From: Candidatus Kryptonium thompsonii
GTDB lineage: Bacteria; Bacteroidota; Ignavibacteria; Kryptoniales; Kryptoniaceae
Reading direction: 5' to 3'
NCBI GenBank assembly: GCA_001442925.1
Contig: LDXX01000005.1
Location: 186,001-250,000 of the forward strand
DNA: 64,000 nt
The translations under genes and the position numbers were made by a program. The notes below the pieces were generated by a model. It made no database searches. It had not been told where the DNA came from and was given only the letters and a program-made list of their open reading frames with translations. This document shows, piece by piece, positions 37,464 to 47,315 of the stretch (position 1 is its first letter; the number at the start of each line of letters is the position of its first letter).

Positions 37464-39383
37464 ATGGAGAACTTATTAGACAATTTAAAAGCCTTACTTA
37501 AAAAAGATGAACGGCTTGTTAGCGAAGGCGAGCTTTTAAGGAATAAAATTATAGGGCTTGCTTTGAAGTTAGATAAAGACCTCATTAAACTTCTTTTATC
37601 TGATAACAAAATGAAAGAAGTATTTTTTGTTGATATAGATGGCACTTTGATTTTTGACAAGGATAAATTTATTAAGTTTGTTTCTAATAAGCAATTTTTA
37701 CCAGATAGTTATACCGCCTTTAAAAATAAAATTGGTTTAGTTGATGAAAAAGGAGAATTTATCAGTGAGAAAAAAGATGTAGTTTTATCTTGGCCTTATA
37801 AAGATTGTGTTTTAGAAGGTGGAATGACAAAAGAAGACCAAAAGCGAGATGAAATTTTCTGGAACGAAATTTTAGCGCCAGATGAAATTAGTCGTCTTTT
37901 AGATCCAAAAGTTTTTACCAACGCAAAAAGAATTGATAAAGATGGTGAACATAAATTTGATGGATTTAGAACCGATGAAAAAGGAGACATAAAAGACAAT
38001 TTAATAATCAAAGGCAATAATCTTTTAGTCCTTCATTCCCTCAAAAAAAGATTTGCAGGAAAAGTAAAACTAATTTATATTGATCCGCCGTATAATCCAG
38101 ATAATCCAAGAAATACCTTTACTTACAACAATAGTTTTAAACACTCTACTTGGTTGACTTTCATGAAAAATAGACTTGAGGTAGCGAAGTTGTTATTAAA
38201 GGACGATGGAGTTTTGCAGATTGCTATTGACGAAAATGAACAAGCGCGGCTCGGGGTCTTGATAGATGAATTATTTCATGGCTATGAAAAACACTGTATC
38301 ACCATAGTACACAATCCCAGAGGAGTACAAGGTACCAATTTTTCTTATACGAATGAGTTTGTTTATTTTGTTTTCAAAAAAGGTTTAAAAGTTATACATA
38401 AAATCAAAAGGGATACTCCTCTAGTAGAAGAATTTAGAGACCATGGGGGAGAATCATTGAGGAGTGACGCAAAAAATTGTTTTTATCCAGTGTTAGTAAA
38501 AGATAATAAAATTGTAGGTTTCGGAGAAGTGCCAAGCGATGATTTTCATCCGAAAGGAAAAAATGTTAAAAGAGAGGATGGGACAATAGAGGTGTGGCCT
38601 ATTGATGTTAAAGGAATAGAAAGAAAGTGGGTTTTTGCGAGACAAAGTATAGATGAAATTAAAGATAAATTATTTGTAAAGAGTAAGGATAACGGAGAAA
38701 TTGATATTTTTAGAATAAAGGACGAAAAAATTCCACGCACTGTTTGGTTTGGCTCAAGATATGATGCAAGTACCCATGGATCAAAAATAGTTAATAAAAT
38801 AATTGAGGGTAAAACAGTGAGTTTTCCAAAATCGCTTTATGCTGTTTATGATTGTATTTATTCAGTCGTTAAAACTGATAAAGAAGCAATTATTTTAGAT
38901 TTCTTTGCTGGTTCCGGGACAACTGCTCATGCTGTAATGATGCTTAATAATGAAGATAGTGGCAATCGGAAATTTATTTTAGTAGAACAGTTAGACGAAC
39001 ACGTGGAGGTAGCAACACAAAGAATTAAAAACGAAATTGAAAAATTCGGCAAAGGCGATTTTGTCTATTTAGAACTTCTAAAATGGAATGAAAAATTTGT
39101 TGATGAAATTAAGAGAGCGGAAACAAAAGAGGAATTGAAAAAATTGTGGGAGCAAATGAAAGAAAAGGCATTTTTAAGTTATAAGGTCGATGTTAAAACA
39201 ATAGATGAGCACGCTAAGGATTTTGAAGATTTGTCAATTGAGGACCAAAAAAGATTTTTGTACGAGTGCTTGGATAAAAACCATCTCTATGTAAATTACA
39301 GCGAAATTGATGATGAAGAGTATGGGGTAAGTGAAGAAGATAAAAAATTAAATAGGGGGTTTTATGGAAAATATCACGGATGA
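37464..39383 (+). CDS. mod: Type III restriction-modification DNA methyltransferase (Mod)
   Basis: This 639-residue protein is of normal Mod length. It has the beta-class order: catalytic DPPY at 207-210 (YIDPPYNPDNPRN), then SAM-binding DFFAGSGTTAHA at about 478-489. The N-terminal region (1-180) and the variable middle form the target-recognition part. It should methylate adenine (N6) on one strand of an asymmetric site and give Res its specificity. The recognition sequence cannot be read from the protein. A GAGG ribosome binding site precedes ATG. It overlaps the next gene by 20 bases. Confidence 0.92.
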   Translation: MENLLDNLKALLKKDERLVSEGELLRNKIIGLALKLDKDLIKLLLSDNKMKEVFFVDIDGTLIFDKDKFIKFVSNKQFLPDSYTAFKNKIGLVDEKGEFISEKKDVVLSWPYKDCVLEGGMTKEDQKRDEIFWNEILAPDEISRLLDPKVFTNAKRIDKDGEHKFDGFRTDEKGDIKDNLIIKGNNLLVLHSLKKRFAGKVKLIYIDPPYNPDNPRNTFTYNNSFKHSTWLTFMKNRLEVAKLLLKDDGVLQIAIDENEQARLGVLIDELFHGYEKHCITIVHNPRGVQGTNFSYTNEFVYFVFKKGLKVIHKIKRDTPLVEEFRDHGGESLRSDAKNCFYPVLVKDNKIVGFGEVPSDDFHPKGKNVKREDGTIEVWPIDVKGIERKWVFARQSIDEIKDKLFVKSKDNGEIDIFRIKDEKIPRTVWFGSRYDASTHGSKIVNKIIEGKTVSFPKSLYAVYDCIYSVVKTDKEAIILDFFAGSGTTAHAVMMLNNEDSGNRKFILVEQLDEHVEVATQRIKNEIEKFGKGDFVYLELLKWNEKFVDEIKRAETKEELKKLWEQMKEKAFLSYKVDVKTIDEHAKDFEDLSIEDQKRFLYECLDKNHLYVNYSEIDDEEYGVSEEDKKLNRGFYGKYHG

Positions 39384-40470
39384 AGAATTACATCTACCAT
39401 GGGACAATGATACACTTGAGAAGTTACTTCTGAAGGTTGTTCAAACTGGAGAAACAACCAAGGTTGATTTTAAGCAAACATTGAATCTTGACACCGCTGA
39501 GCAAAAAGCAGAATTACTTAAGGATATTTCTGCCCTTGCGAATAGTTATGATCAGGCTTATTACAATTATGGATTTATTATCATTGGGGTAAAGCAAAAT
39601 AAATTAATAGGTACATCATTTACACAAGAAGTTGACCATTTGCAATCTCAAATTGATGAACTTGTAAAAAACTACATTGGACCCTTTATTACAACACATG
39701 TTAGAATATTTAATACCGAGGGCAAAACATGGGGAGCTATTGTAATTCCGCCCACAAAAAATGCCCCCCATGTTTTTATAAGAGATATCCATAACAAACA
39801 CCGTGGCGATATTTATGTTCGTAGAGGAACAGTGACTGAGAAAGTTTTACCAGAAGATTTTCCTCGCTTCTTTAGGCACCATTTAGATGAATATACCTAT
39901 GAACTGCGACAAGAAATAAAAGATGTTCGGTCTGAACTTGAAGAAATAAAAAGGAATTTGGTTTCTAAAGAAACTAGTCAATCCTTAGAGGTAAGTGGAC
40001 GGAATACCCCCGGGAAAAGAATACCGGCTAGAAAAAAAACTGTCTCTTTATTGCAAGAGATTGAGAATATTTTTGCGTCTGAAGAAGATCCAATTAAAAA
40101 TGGTTTAATTAAAGAAGCAAGAAAAGTACAGTCTTTTCTTGAATCTGATTCTATTCCATGGGATCTTCAAGTTCCTTCAAAAGAAGATGGACAGAAACTT
40201 TTTTCTGCCATTGAAAAAGAGGCAGAAATATATTGGTTAGCTTTATCAAAAATTCTTCTTAAAGATGACAAAGGAAAATATGATGAGGTGATTATTCAAT
40301 CATTGAGATATCTTGCCCGTTATTATGAAGTACCGGTGGGCATAAGGCATACTGATTTAGGGCAATATATCCGATATTACCCACTAATTGTAAGCTTATA
40401 TATCGTTTTTATCATTGGTGCGTTCAAGAAGAAACAATTTCTTTTAAAAAAGTGGCCGGCATTGAATTAG
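39364..40470 (+). CDS. AlbA_2 (Schlafen-type) DNA-binding-domain protein, upstream frame
   Basis: This reading frame encodes 368 residues and overlaps mod by 20 bases, with its own AGGGGG ribosome binding site. Residues about 10-165 form an AlbA_2 domain: TTKVDFKQTLNL, NYGFIIIGVKQNKLIG, WGAIVIPPTKNAPHVFI and GDIYVRRGTVTEK. A coiled coil follows (about 180-200, ELRQEIKDVRSELEEIKRNL) and then a helical region. Translation ends six codons after an A_AAA_AAG heptamer; the protein's logical continuation lies in the -1 frame (40452-40976). AlbA_2 proteins occur in phage-defence and toxin contexts. Its role between mod and res is not described to my knowledge. Confidence 0.8.
   Translation: MENITDEELHLPWDNDTLEKLLLKVVQTGETTKVDFKQTLNLDTAEQKAELLKDISALANSYDQAYYNYGFIIIGVKQNKLIGTSFTQEVDHLQSQIDELVKNYIGPFITTHVRIFNTEGKTWGAIVIPPTKNAPHVFIRDIHNKHRGDIYVRRGTVTEKVLPEDFPRFFRHHLDEYTYELRQEIKDVRSELEEIKRNLVSKETSQSLEVSGRNTPGKRIPARKKTVSLLQEIENIFASEEDPIKNGLIKEARKVQSFLESDSIPWDLQVPSKEDGQKLFSAIEKEAEIYWLALSKILLKDDKGKYDEVIIQSLRYLARYYEVPVGIRHTDLGQYIRYYPLIVSLYIVFIIGAFKKKQFLLKKWPALN
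40446..40452 (+). promoter_or_regulatory. Putative -1 ribosomal frameshift site A_AAA_AAG
   Basis: In the frame of the AlbA_2 gene the codons read TTA AAA AAG, exactly the slippery heptamer used in dnaX and many insertion sequences. Slipping back one base continues with GTG GCC GGC ATT and joins the next frame, giving a product of about 537 residues. The zero-frame stop follows six codons later. A weak 5-bp hairpin (40469-40483) lies downstream and an AAGAAA/TTTCTT hairpin just upstream. A simple homopolymer mutation or assembly error is the main alternative. Confidence 0.45.
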
Positions 40471-40976
40471 TGAGACGATCACTTTATGAAGAACCATATC
40501 CTATTGCTTATTCTTTGTTTTTTATTCGTCGTGCTGGCGAGGTTTTTCAAACCCAGTATGAAAGCTATCCCAATTCTCGATGGTGCGATCCGGTAGCTAG
40601 TTATATAAAAGTATTGTTTGATCGAAAGATTCATATTGATGATTATCTCTGGGATAAAGATGCGAATTTTTATATTAGAGAATTCCTCTTAAGTTTGCTG
40701 CCTTTAGATATAGTAGATAAAAACACCGGCACACCAGCTATTGGTCATCCGTCATCTGGACTTTTTATCTATATAAGTGATTCTATACCGGCTATTCGTA
40801 GATTTTTGAAGAACGAGAGCGGTTGGGTTGCTAAAATTTTTTATCGTCCTTTTGAAGAAATTCTAAAAAAATTTGATGAAACAGCAAAAAGGTTAGTGTC
40901 TGGGTTATGTTGGGCCAATGGATTTGTATCTGGTGCACTTGAAGCTGCTTTTCCAGAAAAAAATGAAAATAGGTGA
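40452..40976 (+). CDS. C-terminal part of the AlbA_2 protein in the -1 frame
   Basis: There are 174 codons from the slip site. The first residues after it, VAGIELVRRSLYEEPYPIAY, continue the helical run LIVSLYIVFIIGAFKKKQF of the upstream frame smoothly, which argues that both are one protein. Independent initiation would need GTG at 40452 with no ribosome binding site. The sequence is mixed alpha/beta, with RRAGEVFQTQYESYPNSRW and GWVAKIFYRPFEEILKKF; I do not recognise a domain. It ends 24 bases before res. Confidence 0.6.
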   Translation: MAGIELVRRSLYEEPYPIAYSLFFIRRAGEVFQTQYESYPNSRWCDPVASYIKVLFDRKIHIDDYLWDKDANFYIREFLLSLLPLDIVDKNTGTPAIGHPSSGLFIYISDSIPAIRRFLKNESGWVAKIFYRPFEEILKKFDETAKRLVSGLCWANGFVSGALEAAFPEKNENR

Positions 40977-41000
40977 ATCAAAAAAGTAAAGTTATAAACT

Positions 41001-43604
41001 ATGCTCTACGAAACTTTTAATTCAATAAAAGAATCATTTGGGGAGGATTATTTTACTTCAAGGATTGATCCGGAAATAGTTCAAAATCTTAATCCGAATT
41101 TTGAATTACGGGAATATCAAAAAGAGGCGTTAGGTAGATTTGACTTTTATTTTAGCGAATACCAAAAAAGAAAATTTCCGGTGCATCTTCTTTTTCATAT
41201 GGCGACTGGGAGTGGAAAGACACTTATAATGGCGGCGAATGTTTTATATTTGTATAAACTGGGCTATCGCAATTTTATCTTTTTTGTGAATAGCGTAAAT
41301 ATCATTGAAAAAACACGGGATAATTTTCTAAACCCTTTATCAGAAAAATATCTCTTTGCTCCGAAAATTAAATTCGGAGATAAAGAAGTTTTTATCAAAG
41401 AAGTTCAAAATTTTGAAGGGGTAAATCCTGATGATATAAACATTATTTTTACTACTATTCAAGGTTTGCACATTAGAATGACCCAACCGAAAGAAAATGT
41501 TTTAACAGAAGAAGATTTTGAAGGAAAAGATATTGCTTTGATTTCAGACGAAGCACATCATTTACAAACAATAACAAAAAATCAGAAGGAACAGGAATTA
41601 GAGAAAAGCTGGGAATATACTGTTATTAAGAGAATTTTTGAAAAGAATTCCAAGAATATTTTGTTAGAGTTTACAGCTACAATTGATTTAGGAAATAAAA
41701 ACATAAGAAAAAAGTACGAAGACAGAATTATCTTTCAATACGACTTAAAGCAATTTCGCTTAGATAAATATTCTAAAGAGATTGAAGTTTTGCAAGCAGA
41801 TTTAGAGCCGATTGATAGAGCTGTGCAGGCGGTAATCTTAAGTCAGTATCGCAGAAAAATAGCTGAGAAATATAAACTACATTTAAAACCGGTAATACTT
41901 TTTAAATCTAAAAGTATTAGAGAATCAAAAGAAAATTACGATGGTTTCTTGGCAAAGATAAAAAATTTAAAGCCCAACGATTTAGAGGAAATACAGTCAC
42001 GAGCTAAAGGAACGGATTTAGAAAAAGCATTTAACTATTTTAGGAAAGAGAATATAACTTTTGATAATTTAATTAAAGAACTTCAAGAAGATTTTTCTGA
42101 AGAAAAGGTGATGCTTTTGGATTCTGAAAATATTGATGAAGAGAAGCAGTTAAAACTTAATTCTTTAGAAAGTAAGAATAATGAAATTAGAGCAATCTTT
42201 GCAGTGAATATGCTTAATGAAGGTTGGGATGTACTTAATTTATTTGATATTGTCCGATTATACGATACGCGCGACGGAAAATGGGTTCGCGGGAAATATA
42301 AACCAGGTAATACAACAATAGGAGAGGCACAACTTATTGGCAGAGGCGCAAGGTATTTTCCATTCCAGTTGGATGAAACACAAGATAAATATAAAAGAAA
42401 GTTTGATGATGATATTGAAAATGAATTAAGAATTATAGAGACATTGCATTATCACAGCGCACATAATCCCAAATACATTGAGGAGATAAAGAGTGCCCTT
42501 ACAGAAATGGGAATTATACCAGAAAAACATGTTCAAGTAGATCTATTTATTAAGGATTCTTTTAAAAAGACTGATTTTTGGAAAAACGGAGTGATTTTTA
42601 TAAATGATAGGGTGCCGAATCTAAGGACAGAGATCTTTAGCTTAGATGATGCAAAAATTGAGCGAATTTATACATATAAGCTGAAAACTGGCGAACTTAG
42701 AGAAAATGTTATCTTAGAGGAAGAAAAGAAAGAAAAACTTACCAGAGATGTAGTGCTAAGTAAGAGGAAATATAAACTTTTAGACTTTGGAGAAAATATT
42801 ATCAGAGGTGCATTAGATAAATTTGAGTTCTATAAATTTGAAACATTAAAAAAATATTTCCCCCACATCAAGTCGGTCAAAGAATTTATTTCTTCGTCTC
42901 AATATTTGGGTGGAGTTGATATAGAAATTTCAGGTCCAAAAGAAAAAATTGAAAAACTAACTCCAGCTGAGAAAATGGAGATAGCTTCATTCGTAGTTAA
43001 AAATATAGCGGAGAAAGCAAAAGTGAACACTTCAGAATTTGTAGGGACAACTCTTTTTAAAGCAAGATTGCTACGGCAAGTTTTTAAGGATAAAAAAATC
43101 AAAATAGACATTGATGAGGTCGATACTAAAGAATTAAAAGACATCAATTTGGCCGAGAAAGATTGGTATGCTCAGAATGTATTTTATGGCACAGAGGAGG
43201 AACAGAAATTTATCAGTTTTATTGATGGATTTATAGAAAGGTTGAGACAAAAATATTCGGAGATAGCACTGCTTCGCAATGAGAAATATTTTCAGGTGTT
43301 TGATTTTGATGAGGGAAGACCATTCGAACCGGATTTTATAATGCTGTTGAGGGAGAGAAGCAAAACAATCAAGATTTACCAAATTTTTATTGAACCCAAA
43401 GGAGATCAATTTAAAGATAGTAAGGGAAGGTTTGAAAATTCCAAAGAAGGATGGAAACAGAAGTTTTTGCTTGAGTTAGAGGATAGAGCAGATACAGATT
43501 TAAAATTTGAAAATAAACATTTCAAGCTTATTGGCTTACCCTTCTATAATGAGAAATTAAAAAAAGAATTTGAACAAGCTTTAGAAAGTAAAACACTTTC
43601 ATAA
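41001..43604 (+). CDS. res: Type III restriction enzyme, helicase-nuclease subunit (Res)
   Basis: This 867-residue protein has an SF2 helicase core: FELREYQKEAL (Q-motif area), Walker A MATGSGKT (67-74), DEAHH at about 185, LEFTATID, and motif V/VI region NMLNEGWDVLNLFDIVRLYD with QLIGRGARYFPF. The C-terminal PD-(D/E)XK nuclease shows FEPDFIMLL (about 775) and FIEPKG (about 797). All catalytic motifs are present, so it should be active with Mod. Together they cut DNA carrying unmodified head-to-head sites after ATP-driven one-dimensional communication. It is the last gene of the island. Confidence 0.92.
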   Translation: MLYETFNSIKESFGEDYFTSRIDPEIVQNLNPNFELREYQKEALGRFDFYFSEYQKRKFPVHLLFHMATGSGKTLIMAANVLYLYKLGYRNFIFFVNSVNIIEKTRDNFLNPLSEKYLFAPKIKFGDKEVFIKEVQNFEGVNPDDINIIFTTIQGLHIRMTQPKENVLTEEDFEGKDIALISDEAHHLQTITKNQKEQELEKSWEYTVIKRIFEKNSKNILLEFTATIDLGNKNIRKKYEDRIIFQYDLKQFRLDKYSKEIEVLQADLEPIDRAVQAVILSQYRRKIAEKYKLHLKPVILFKSKSIRESKENYDGFLAKIKNLKPNDLEEIQSRAKGTDLEKAFNYFRKENITFDNLIKELQEDFSEEKVMLLDSENIDEEKQLKLNSLESKNNEIRAIFAVNMLNEGWDVLNLFDIVRLYDTRDGKWVRGKYKPGNTTIGEAQLIGRGARYFPFQLDETQDKYKRKFDDDIENELRIIETLHYHSAHNPKYIEEIKSALTEMGIIPEKHVQVDLFIKDSFKKTDFWKNGVIFINDRVPNLRTEIFSLDDAKIERIYTYKLKTGELRENVILEEEKKEKLTRDVVLSKRKYKLLDFGENIIRGALDKFEFYKFETLKKYFPHIKSVKEFISSSQYLGGVDIEISGPKEKIEKLTPAEKMEIASFVVKNIAEKAKVNTSEFVGTTLFKARLLRQVFKDKKIKIDIDEVDTKELKDINLAEKDWYAQNVFYGTEEEQKFISFIDGFIERLRQKYSEIALLRNEKYFQVFDFDEGRPFEPDFIMLLRERSKTIKIYQIFIEPKGDQFKDSKGRFENSKEGWKQKFLLELEDRADTDLKFENKHFKLIGLPFYNEKLKKEFEQALESKTLS

Positions 43605-43838
43605 ATTATGGATACCCTTTGTTCTTACTTTTTTAGCCCGTTGGTCCTTGAAAAATTTTTGGCTTTGCCAAAGAGCAGACAGGCAAAATGAAAGGAAAGG
43701 TTTAAGTGTTATTCCCACCAATGAATCTTTGCCCGCCTGTTGTCCTGCAAAATGGAATTGTCGCCCGCAGAGCGACGATTATAAATCGCAGTCCGGATTT
43801 TCATCAAAATAAGTTCAGATTTTTTAAGACATACCACT
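43605..43838. other. Intergenic right flank of the restriction island
   Basis: No convincing gene is present. TTTGGC-TTT-GCCAAA (43658-43672), read leftward and followed by AATTTTT, may end the ybaK transcript. A GTCGC/GCGAC hairpin and the adjacent GCGACGATTATAAATCGC stretch around 43758-43790 are richer in GC than the surroundings and look like part of a dispersed repeat. I found no duplicate of the tRNA 3' end here. Confidence 0.4.
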
Positions 43839-44309
43839 TCACAAATGCTTACTTAAATCACAAAACATGGGCTCAACAAGACGAACATAGTCCGCCATCT
43901 TCATCTTCACAACATCGTTGTGAGTCCCACCGTTAAAACTTATCTCATCATTTGCTTTAAATCTTTCATCAACATAAACAGGAACATCATATAAATTCCC
44001 AAACGGAGGCATCGCACCAGTCTCACAATCCGGGAATAACTCCCTAAATTCAGATTCACTTGCAAGTGTTAAATTTTCAACATTCAAAATCGACTTCACC
44101 TTTTCAAAATTCACCCTATGATCAGAAGGAACAACAAGCATAAAAAATTTACCATCCGACTTAACGATAACACACTTCGCAAATTCCTTCCCCTTAATAT
44201 GAACGCTGGCTGCTACCTCCTGTGAAGTAAAAGCGGTTGAATGAACGATGGTGATATACTTCACCCCGTTTGAATCAAGATAGTTTTTCAACCTTTCACA
44301 GATCGCCAT
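43839..44309 (-). CDS. YbaK/ProX-type aminoacyl-tRNA deacylase
   Basis: This 156-residue protein of the YbaK/EbsC family hydrolyses mischarged aminoacyl-tRNA in trans. Family marks are HSTAFTSQEVAASVHIKGKEFAKCVIVKSDGKFFMLVV, with the conserved Lys in the middle, and CETGAMPPFGNLYDVPVYVD, the conserved GxxPPFG loop. The length is normal. Which amino acid is removed (Cys or Ala from tRNA-Pro, for instance) cannot be told. The gene stands alone. Confidence 0.88.
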   Translation of the reverse strand: MAICERLKNYLDSNGVKYITIVHSTAFTSQEVAASVHIKGKEFAKCVIVKSDGKFFMLVVPSDHRVNFEKVKSILNVENLTLASESEFRELFPDCETGAMPPFGNLYDVPVYVDERFKANDEISFNGGTHNDVVKMKMADYVRLVEPMFCDLSKHL

Positions 44310-44400
44310 GGCAGGACCTCCATTTTGAGTTATATTTCTCAGCTGGTCAGATGCGAGAGGAATTCATCTGAAAGAAATTTACTCCCTAAAACTAAAAAAA

Positions 44401-46128
44401 TCAATCACTTCCCCCAACAGAAGAACCTGTGTAGATTACTATCTTCTGCCCCACCTTTATCAAATTCCCCGTTAAACCATTCCATCTCTTAATATCGCTA
44501 ACCTTTACATTATATTTCTCCGCAATAGAGCTCAAAGTATCTCCCCTCTTAACTCGATAAATAACTCTCCCATCCATATTATTAACCCTCGTCCTATTTA
44601 CTCTAAAACCTACATTAGAGTATGAACGAACTCCTGAAATATCTGGCACCAGAATAACTTGTCCAATCCGCAAAGACCTTGGTTTAACCTTGGGATTAAA
44701 ACTATATAGAATTTCAAGCGGAACACCATATTTTCTAGCAATCTTATTGAGCGTCTCTCCTTTCCCTACCTTATGAACTATTAAATTTCTTTTCTCATCA
44801 TCTGGCAAGGCATTATAATTAGCCATAAAAATTTCCTTCTTCCCCTTTGGAATTTTCAATGTATACTGATGTGGTGGTGTATATCCACGGATGAGCTCGG
44901 GATTTAGCTCAAGCAAAGTTTCAAGATCAGTTTCTGCGCATTCTGCGATTTTCTTCAAGCTAACACTTGCATCTGTTACCACTTCATCATATTCAATTGG
45001 GTCCTCATCTGTAACTGGAAATTTAAAACCATACTTTTCGGGTTCAAGTGCTATCAAAGTAGCAGCTATATACTGCGGTACATAATTTCTTGTCTCCCTT
45101 GGCAAATATCTTCTTATTTCCCAAAAATTATAAGCGCCGGCTTTTCTTATTGCTCTTTGAACCCTCCCTGCACCAGAATTATACGCAGCTATCGCCAAGT
45201 GCCAATCTCCAAATAACTCATAGAGATCTTTAAGATGTTGGGCAGCTGCTCTCGTTGATTTCTCTAAGTTCCTTCTCTCATCATACCACCAGTTTGATTC
45301 AAGCCCATATAATCTTCCTGTTCCTTTGACAAATTGCCATACCCCAACCGCTTTAGCTCTTGAAACCGCAAATGGATTCACCCCACTTTCAATCATACAA
45401 AGATAGATTAATTCCTCAGGTAGATTATACTCAGCAAAAATTTTCTTAAACATCGGCCAGTACTTCGCAAGTCGGTTCAACCATAACTCCATAAAATACC
45501 GACCACCATTCTGGAAATAATCAAGATAACTTTGAACATATTCATTTATCACAAGCGGAATCGTCGTTTTAATCTTAACGATTTCTTCACTTTTCAACTC
45601 AACCTTCAAACTATCAACCTTTTCAGCAATTTGATTAAGCTTATCTTGAATGTTTGATATATACTCTTGAACCATTCCCCCCTGCAAGAGTGAATCAAAC
45701 TTTGAAACATATCTTTGATAAAAGCTTAATACTTCCCCGCTTATGGTCTCAAAATCTTTGCTCAACTCAACTTCACTTGTCCTCGAAATTTCATCGAGTT
45801 TCTCCATTGCATCATGAATTATCTCAACTGCAGAAATCGTATCCCCCTGATTGATGTATTCAAGCGCAAGCTTATACTCCCTCCTAACTTCATCCAAGAT
45901 TTTCGCCGTCGTTAATGAATCATATATTAAAATATCATTTTTCAAAAGGTGCTTTTGGTTATCAACTGTCGAAGTATCCTTAACAATCGAAATTGTTGAA
46001 TCTGGGAAAGAGCAAAAACTCGTTGTATCTGGATTCTGTGAAGCTTGCGTTTCCTTTAAAATGTCGTTTTTAACAGCACAACCATAAATGACAAAAACAA
46101 TGAAAAACAGTAAAAGTTTTTTATGCAT
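44401..46128 (-). CDS. MltD-like lytic transglycosylase lipoprotein with LysM repeats
   Basis: This 575-residue protein starts from ATG at 46126-46128, preceded by GGAGGTGAG. The signal is [17 protein letters not shown] with a lipobox Cys at 17. A helical region (about 60-210) precedes the SLT domain, which has the catalytic Glu in [17 protein letters not shown], then [17 protein letters not shown] and [16 protein letters not shown]. Two LysM modules end the protein ([20 protein letters not shown] and [20 protein letters not shown]). It cleaves peptidoglycan glycan strands with 1,6-anhydro product formation, acting from the outer membrane in the periplasm. Confidence 0.93.
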   Translation of the reverse strand: MHKKLLLFFIVFVIYGCAVKNDILKETQASQNPDTTSFCSFPDSTISIVKDTSTVDNQKHLLKNDILIYDSLTTAKILDEVRREYKLALEYINQGDTISAVEIIHDAMEKLDEISRTSEVELSKDFETISGEVLSFYQRYVSKFDSLLQGGMVQEYISNIQDKLNQIAEKVDSLKVELKSEEIVKIKTTIPLVINEYVQSYLDYFQNGGRYFMELWLNRLAKYWPMFKKIFAEYNLPEELIYLCMIESGVNPFAVSRAKAVGVWQFVKGTGRLYGLESNWWYDERRNLEKSTRAAAQHLKDLYELFGDWHLAIAAYNSGAGRVQRAIRKAGAYNFWEIRRYLPRETRNYVPQYIAATLIALEPEKYGFKFPVTDEDPIEYDEVVTDASVSLKKIAECAETDLETLLELNPELIRGYTPPHQYTLKIPKGKKEIFMANYNALPDDEKRNLIVHKVGKGETLNKIARKYGVPLEILYSFNPKVKPRSLRIGQVILVPDISGVRSYSNVGFRVNRTRVNNMDGRVIYRVKRGDTLSSIAEKYNVKVSDIKRWNGLTGNLIKVGQKIVIYTGSSVGGSD

Positions 46129-46298
46129 CTCACCTCCAAAAATTTTGAACATGTTTCTGTCTATCGCTAAGATATTAATTTGAAAGAACAAAATCAAGGA
46201 AAACACAGATTTTACCGAGAGTTTGAGATATTCCGAATTGTTTTTTAGAAGCGCTTAATTTATATTTTATCAAGTAAAATCAAACTCAAAGTGGTCAT

Positions 46299-47315
46299 TT
46301 GCTTAATGTTTCGAACATACTTGTTTGCCGAACCGATAAAATTGGTGATGTGGTGTTAACTTTGCCTGTTATGAATGCTTTAAAGAATTATTACCCCGAA
46401 TCTAAAATAACTTTTCTAGTAAGCGAATATACAGCCGAAATCGTTGATGGACACAGAGCCATCGATGAGATTATGATTTACAAGCCTGAAGAGAATGTTT
46501 TTCACCTTGCGAGAAGAATAAAGCAAAAAAAGTTTGACCTCGCAATTGTCGTTTTTCCCGTCTTCAAAGTTGCCCTTGCGCTGTGGATTGCTGGCGTTCC
46601 AATAAGAGTCGGAACTGGCTACAGATTTTATTCTTTCCTTTTTAACAAAAGAGTTTTCGAACATAGAAAATACGCCGAAAAACACGAAATTGAATATAAC
46701 CTCAACTTGATTAAAGCAATTGGAGTTAAGGTAGACGAAATCAAATTTGACATATTCATACCCAAGTCCTCATTTGAAAAAGTGAGGGAAATTTTAAACA
46801 GAAATGGTTTAAGCGAAGGGGATTACATAATAATTCACCCTGGGAGCAAAGGCTCAGCACGAGATTTAAAACCAAGCAAATTTCGGGAATTAGCGCAAAA
46901 GTTAAGTGATTCGGGTTTTAAAATTGTTATAACTGGAAGCGAATCTGAGAAAGAACTCGCTAAATTTGTAAGCGATGGATTAAAAAATGTTTACAACTTT
47001 GCTGGCTTATTTAACCTAAAGGAGTTATCTGCATTGATAAAATGCGCGACTATTTTCATATCGAATTCAACAGGACCAATTCACATAGCAAGCGCTGTTG
47101 GAACCACCGTTGTTGGATTTTATCCGCCGATCAAGGTAATGAGCCCAAGACGATGGGGTCCTTACACAAACGATAAGATTATCTTCATGCCAAATGTCCC
47201 TTTTGAATGTAAAAAATGCATCGGCGAAAAATGTGAATTTTTTGATTGTATGGATTTGATAAGCATAGACGAGGTTGTAAACGCAATAAAAGAAAAGCTT
47301 AAAATCAATGTATAA
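46299..47315 (+). CDS. Glycosyltransferase family 9 (heptosyltransferase-like)
   Basis: This 338-residue cytoplasmic GT-B enzyme probably adds a heptose or similar sugar to lipopolysaccharide core or another surface glycan. Visible motifs are ILVCRTDKIGDVVLTLPVMNAL at the N-terminus, IIHPGSKGSARDLKPSKF (donor pocket), and FISNSTGPIHIASAVGTTVVGFYPP. A Cys cluster, CKKCIGEKCEFFDC, near the C-terminus is common in such proteins. The start is uncertain: TTG at 46299 is the best in-frame codon before the motif. It overlaps the next gene by 8 bases. Confidence 0.88.
   Translation: MLNVSNILVCRTDKIGDVVLTLPVMNALKNYYPESKITFLVSEYTAEIVDGHRAIDEIMIYKPEENVFHLARRIKQKKFDLAIVVFPVFKVALALWIAGVPIRVGTGYRFYSFLFNKRVFEHRKYAEKHEIEYNLNLIKAIGVKVDEIKFDIFIPKSSFEKVREILNRNGLSEGDYIIIHPGSKGSARDLKPSKFRELAQKLSDSGFKIVITGSESEKELAKFVSDGLKNVYNFAGLFNLKELSALIKCATIFISNSTGPIHIASAVGTTVVGFYPPIKVMSPRRWGPYTNDKIIFMPNVPFECKKCIGEKCEFFDCMDLISIDEVVNAIKEKLKINV

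Noticed and set aside
37166-43838. An att-type direct repeat of the tRNA-Ser 3' end bounding the island
   Set aside because: No second copy of the tRNA 3' sequence was found in 43605-43838; only a short, imperfect TCCCACC resemblance exists.
43706-43936. 76-codon plus-strand frame at the right flank of the restriction island
   Set aside because: It overlaps the end of ybaK on the other strand, has no ribosome binding site, and looks like translated repeat-like intergenic DNA.
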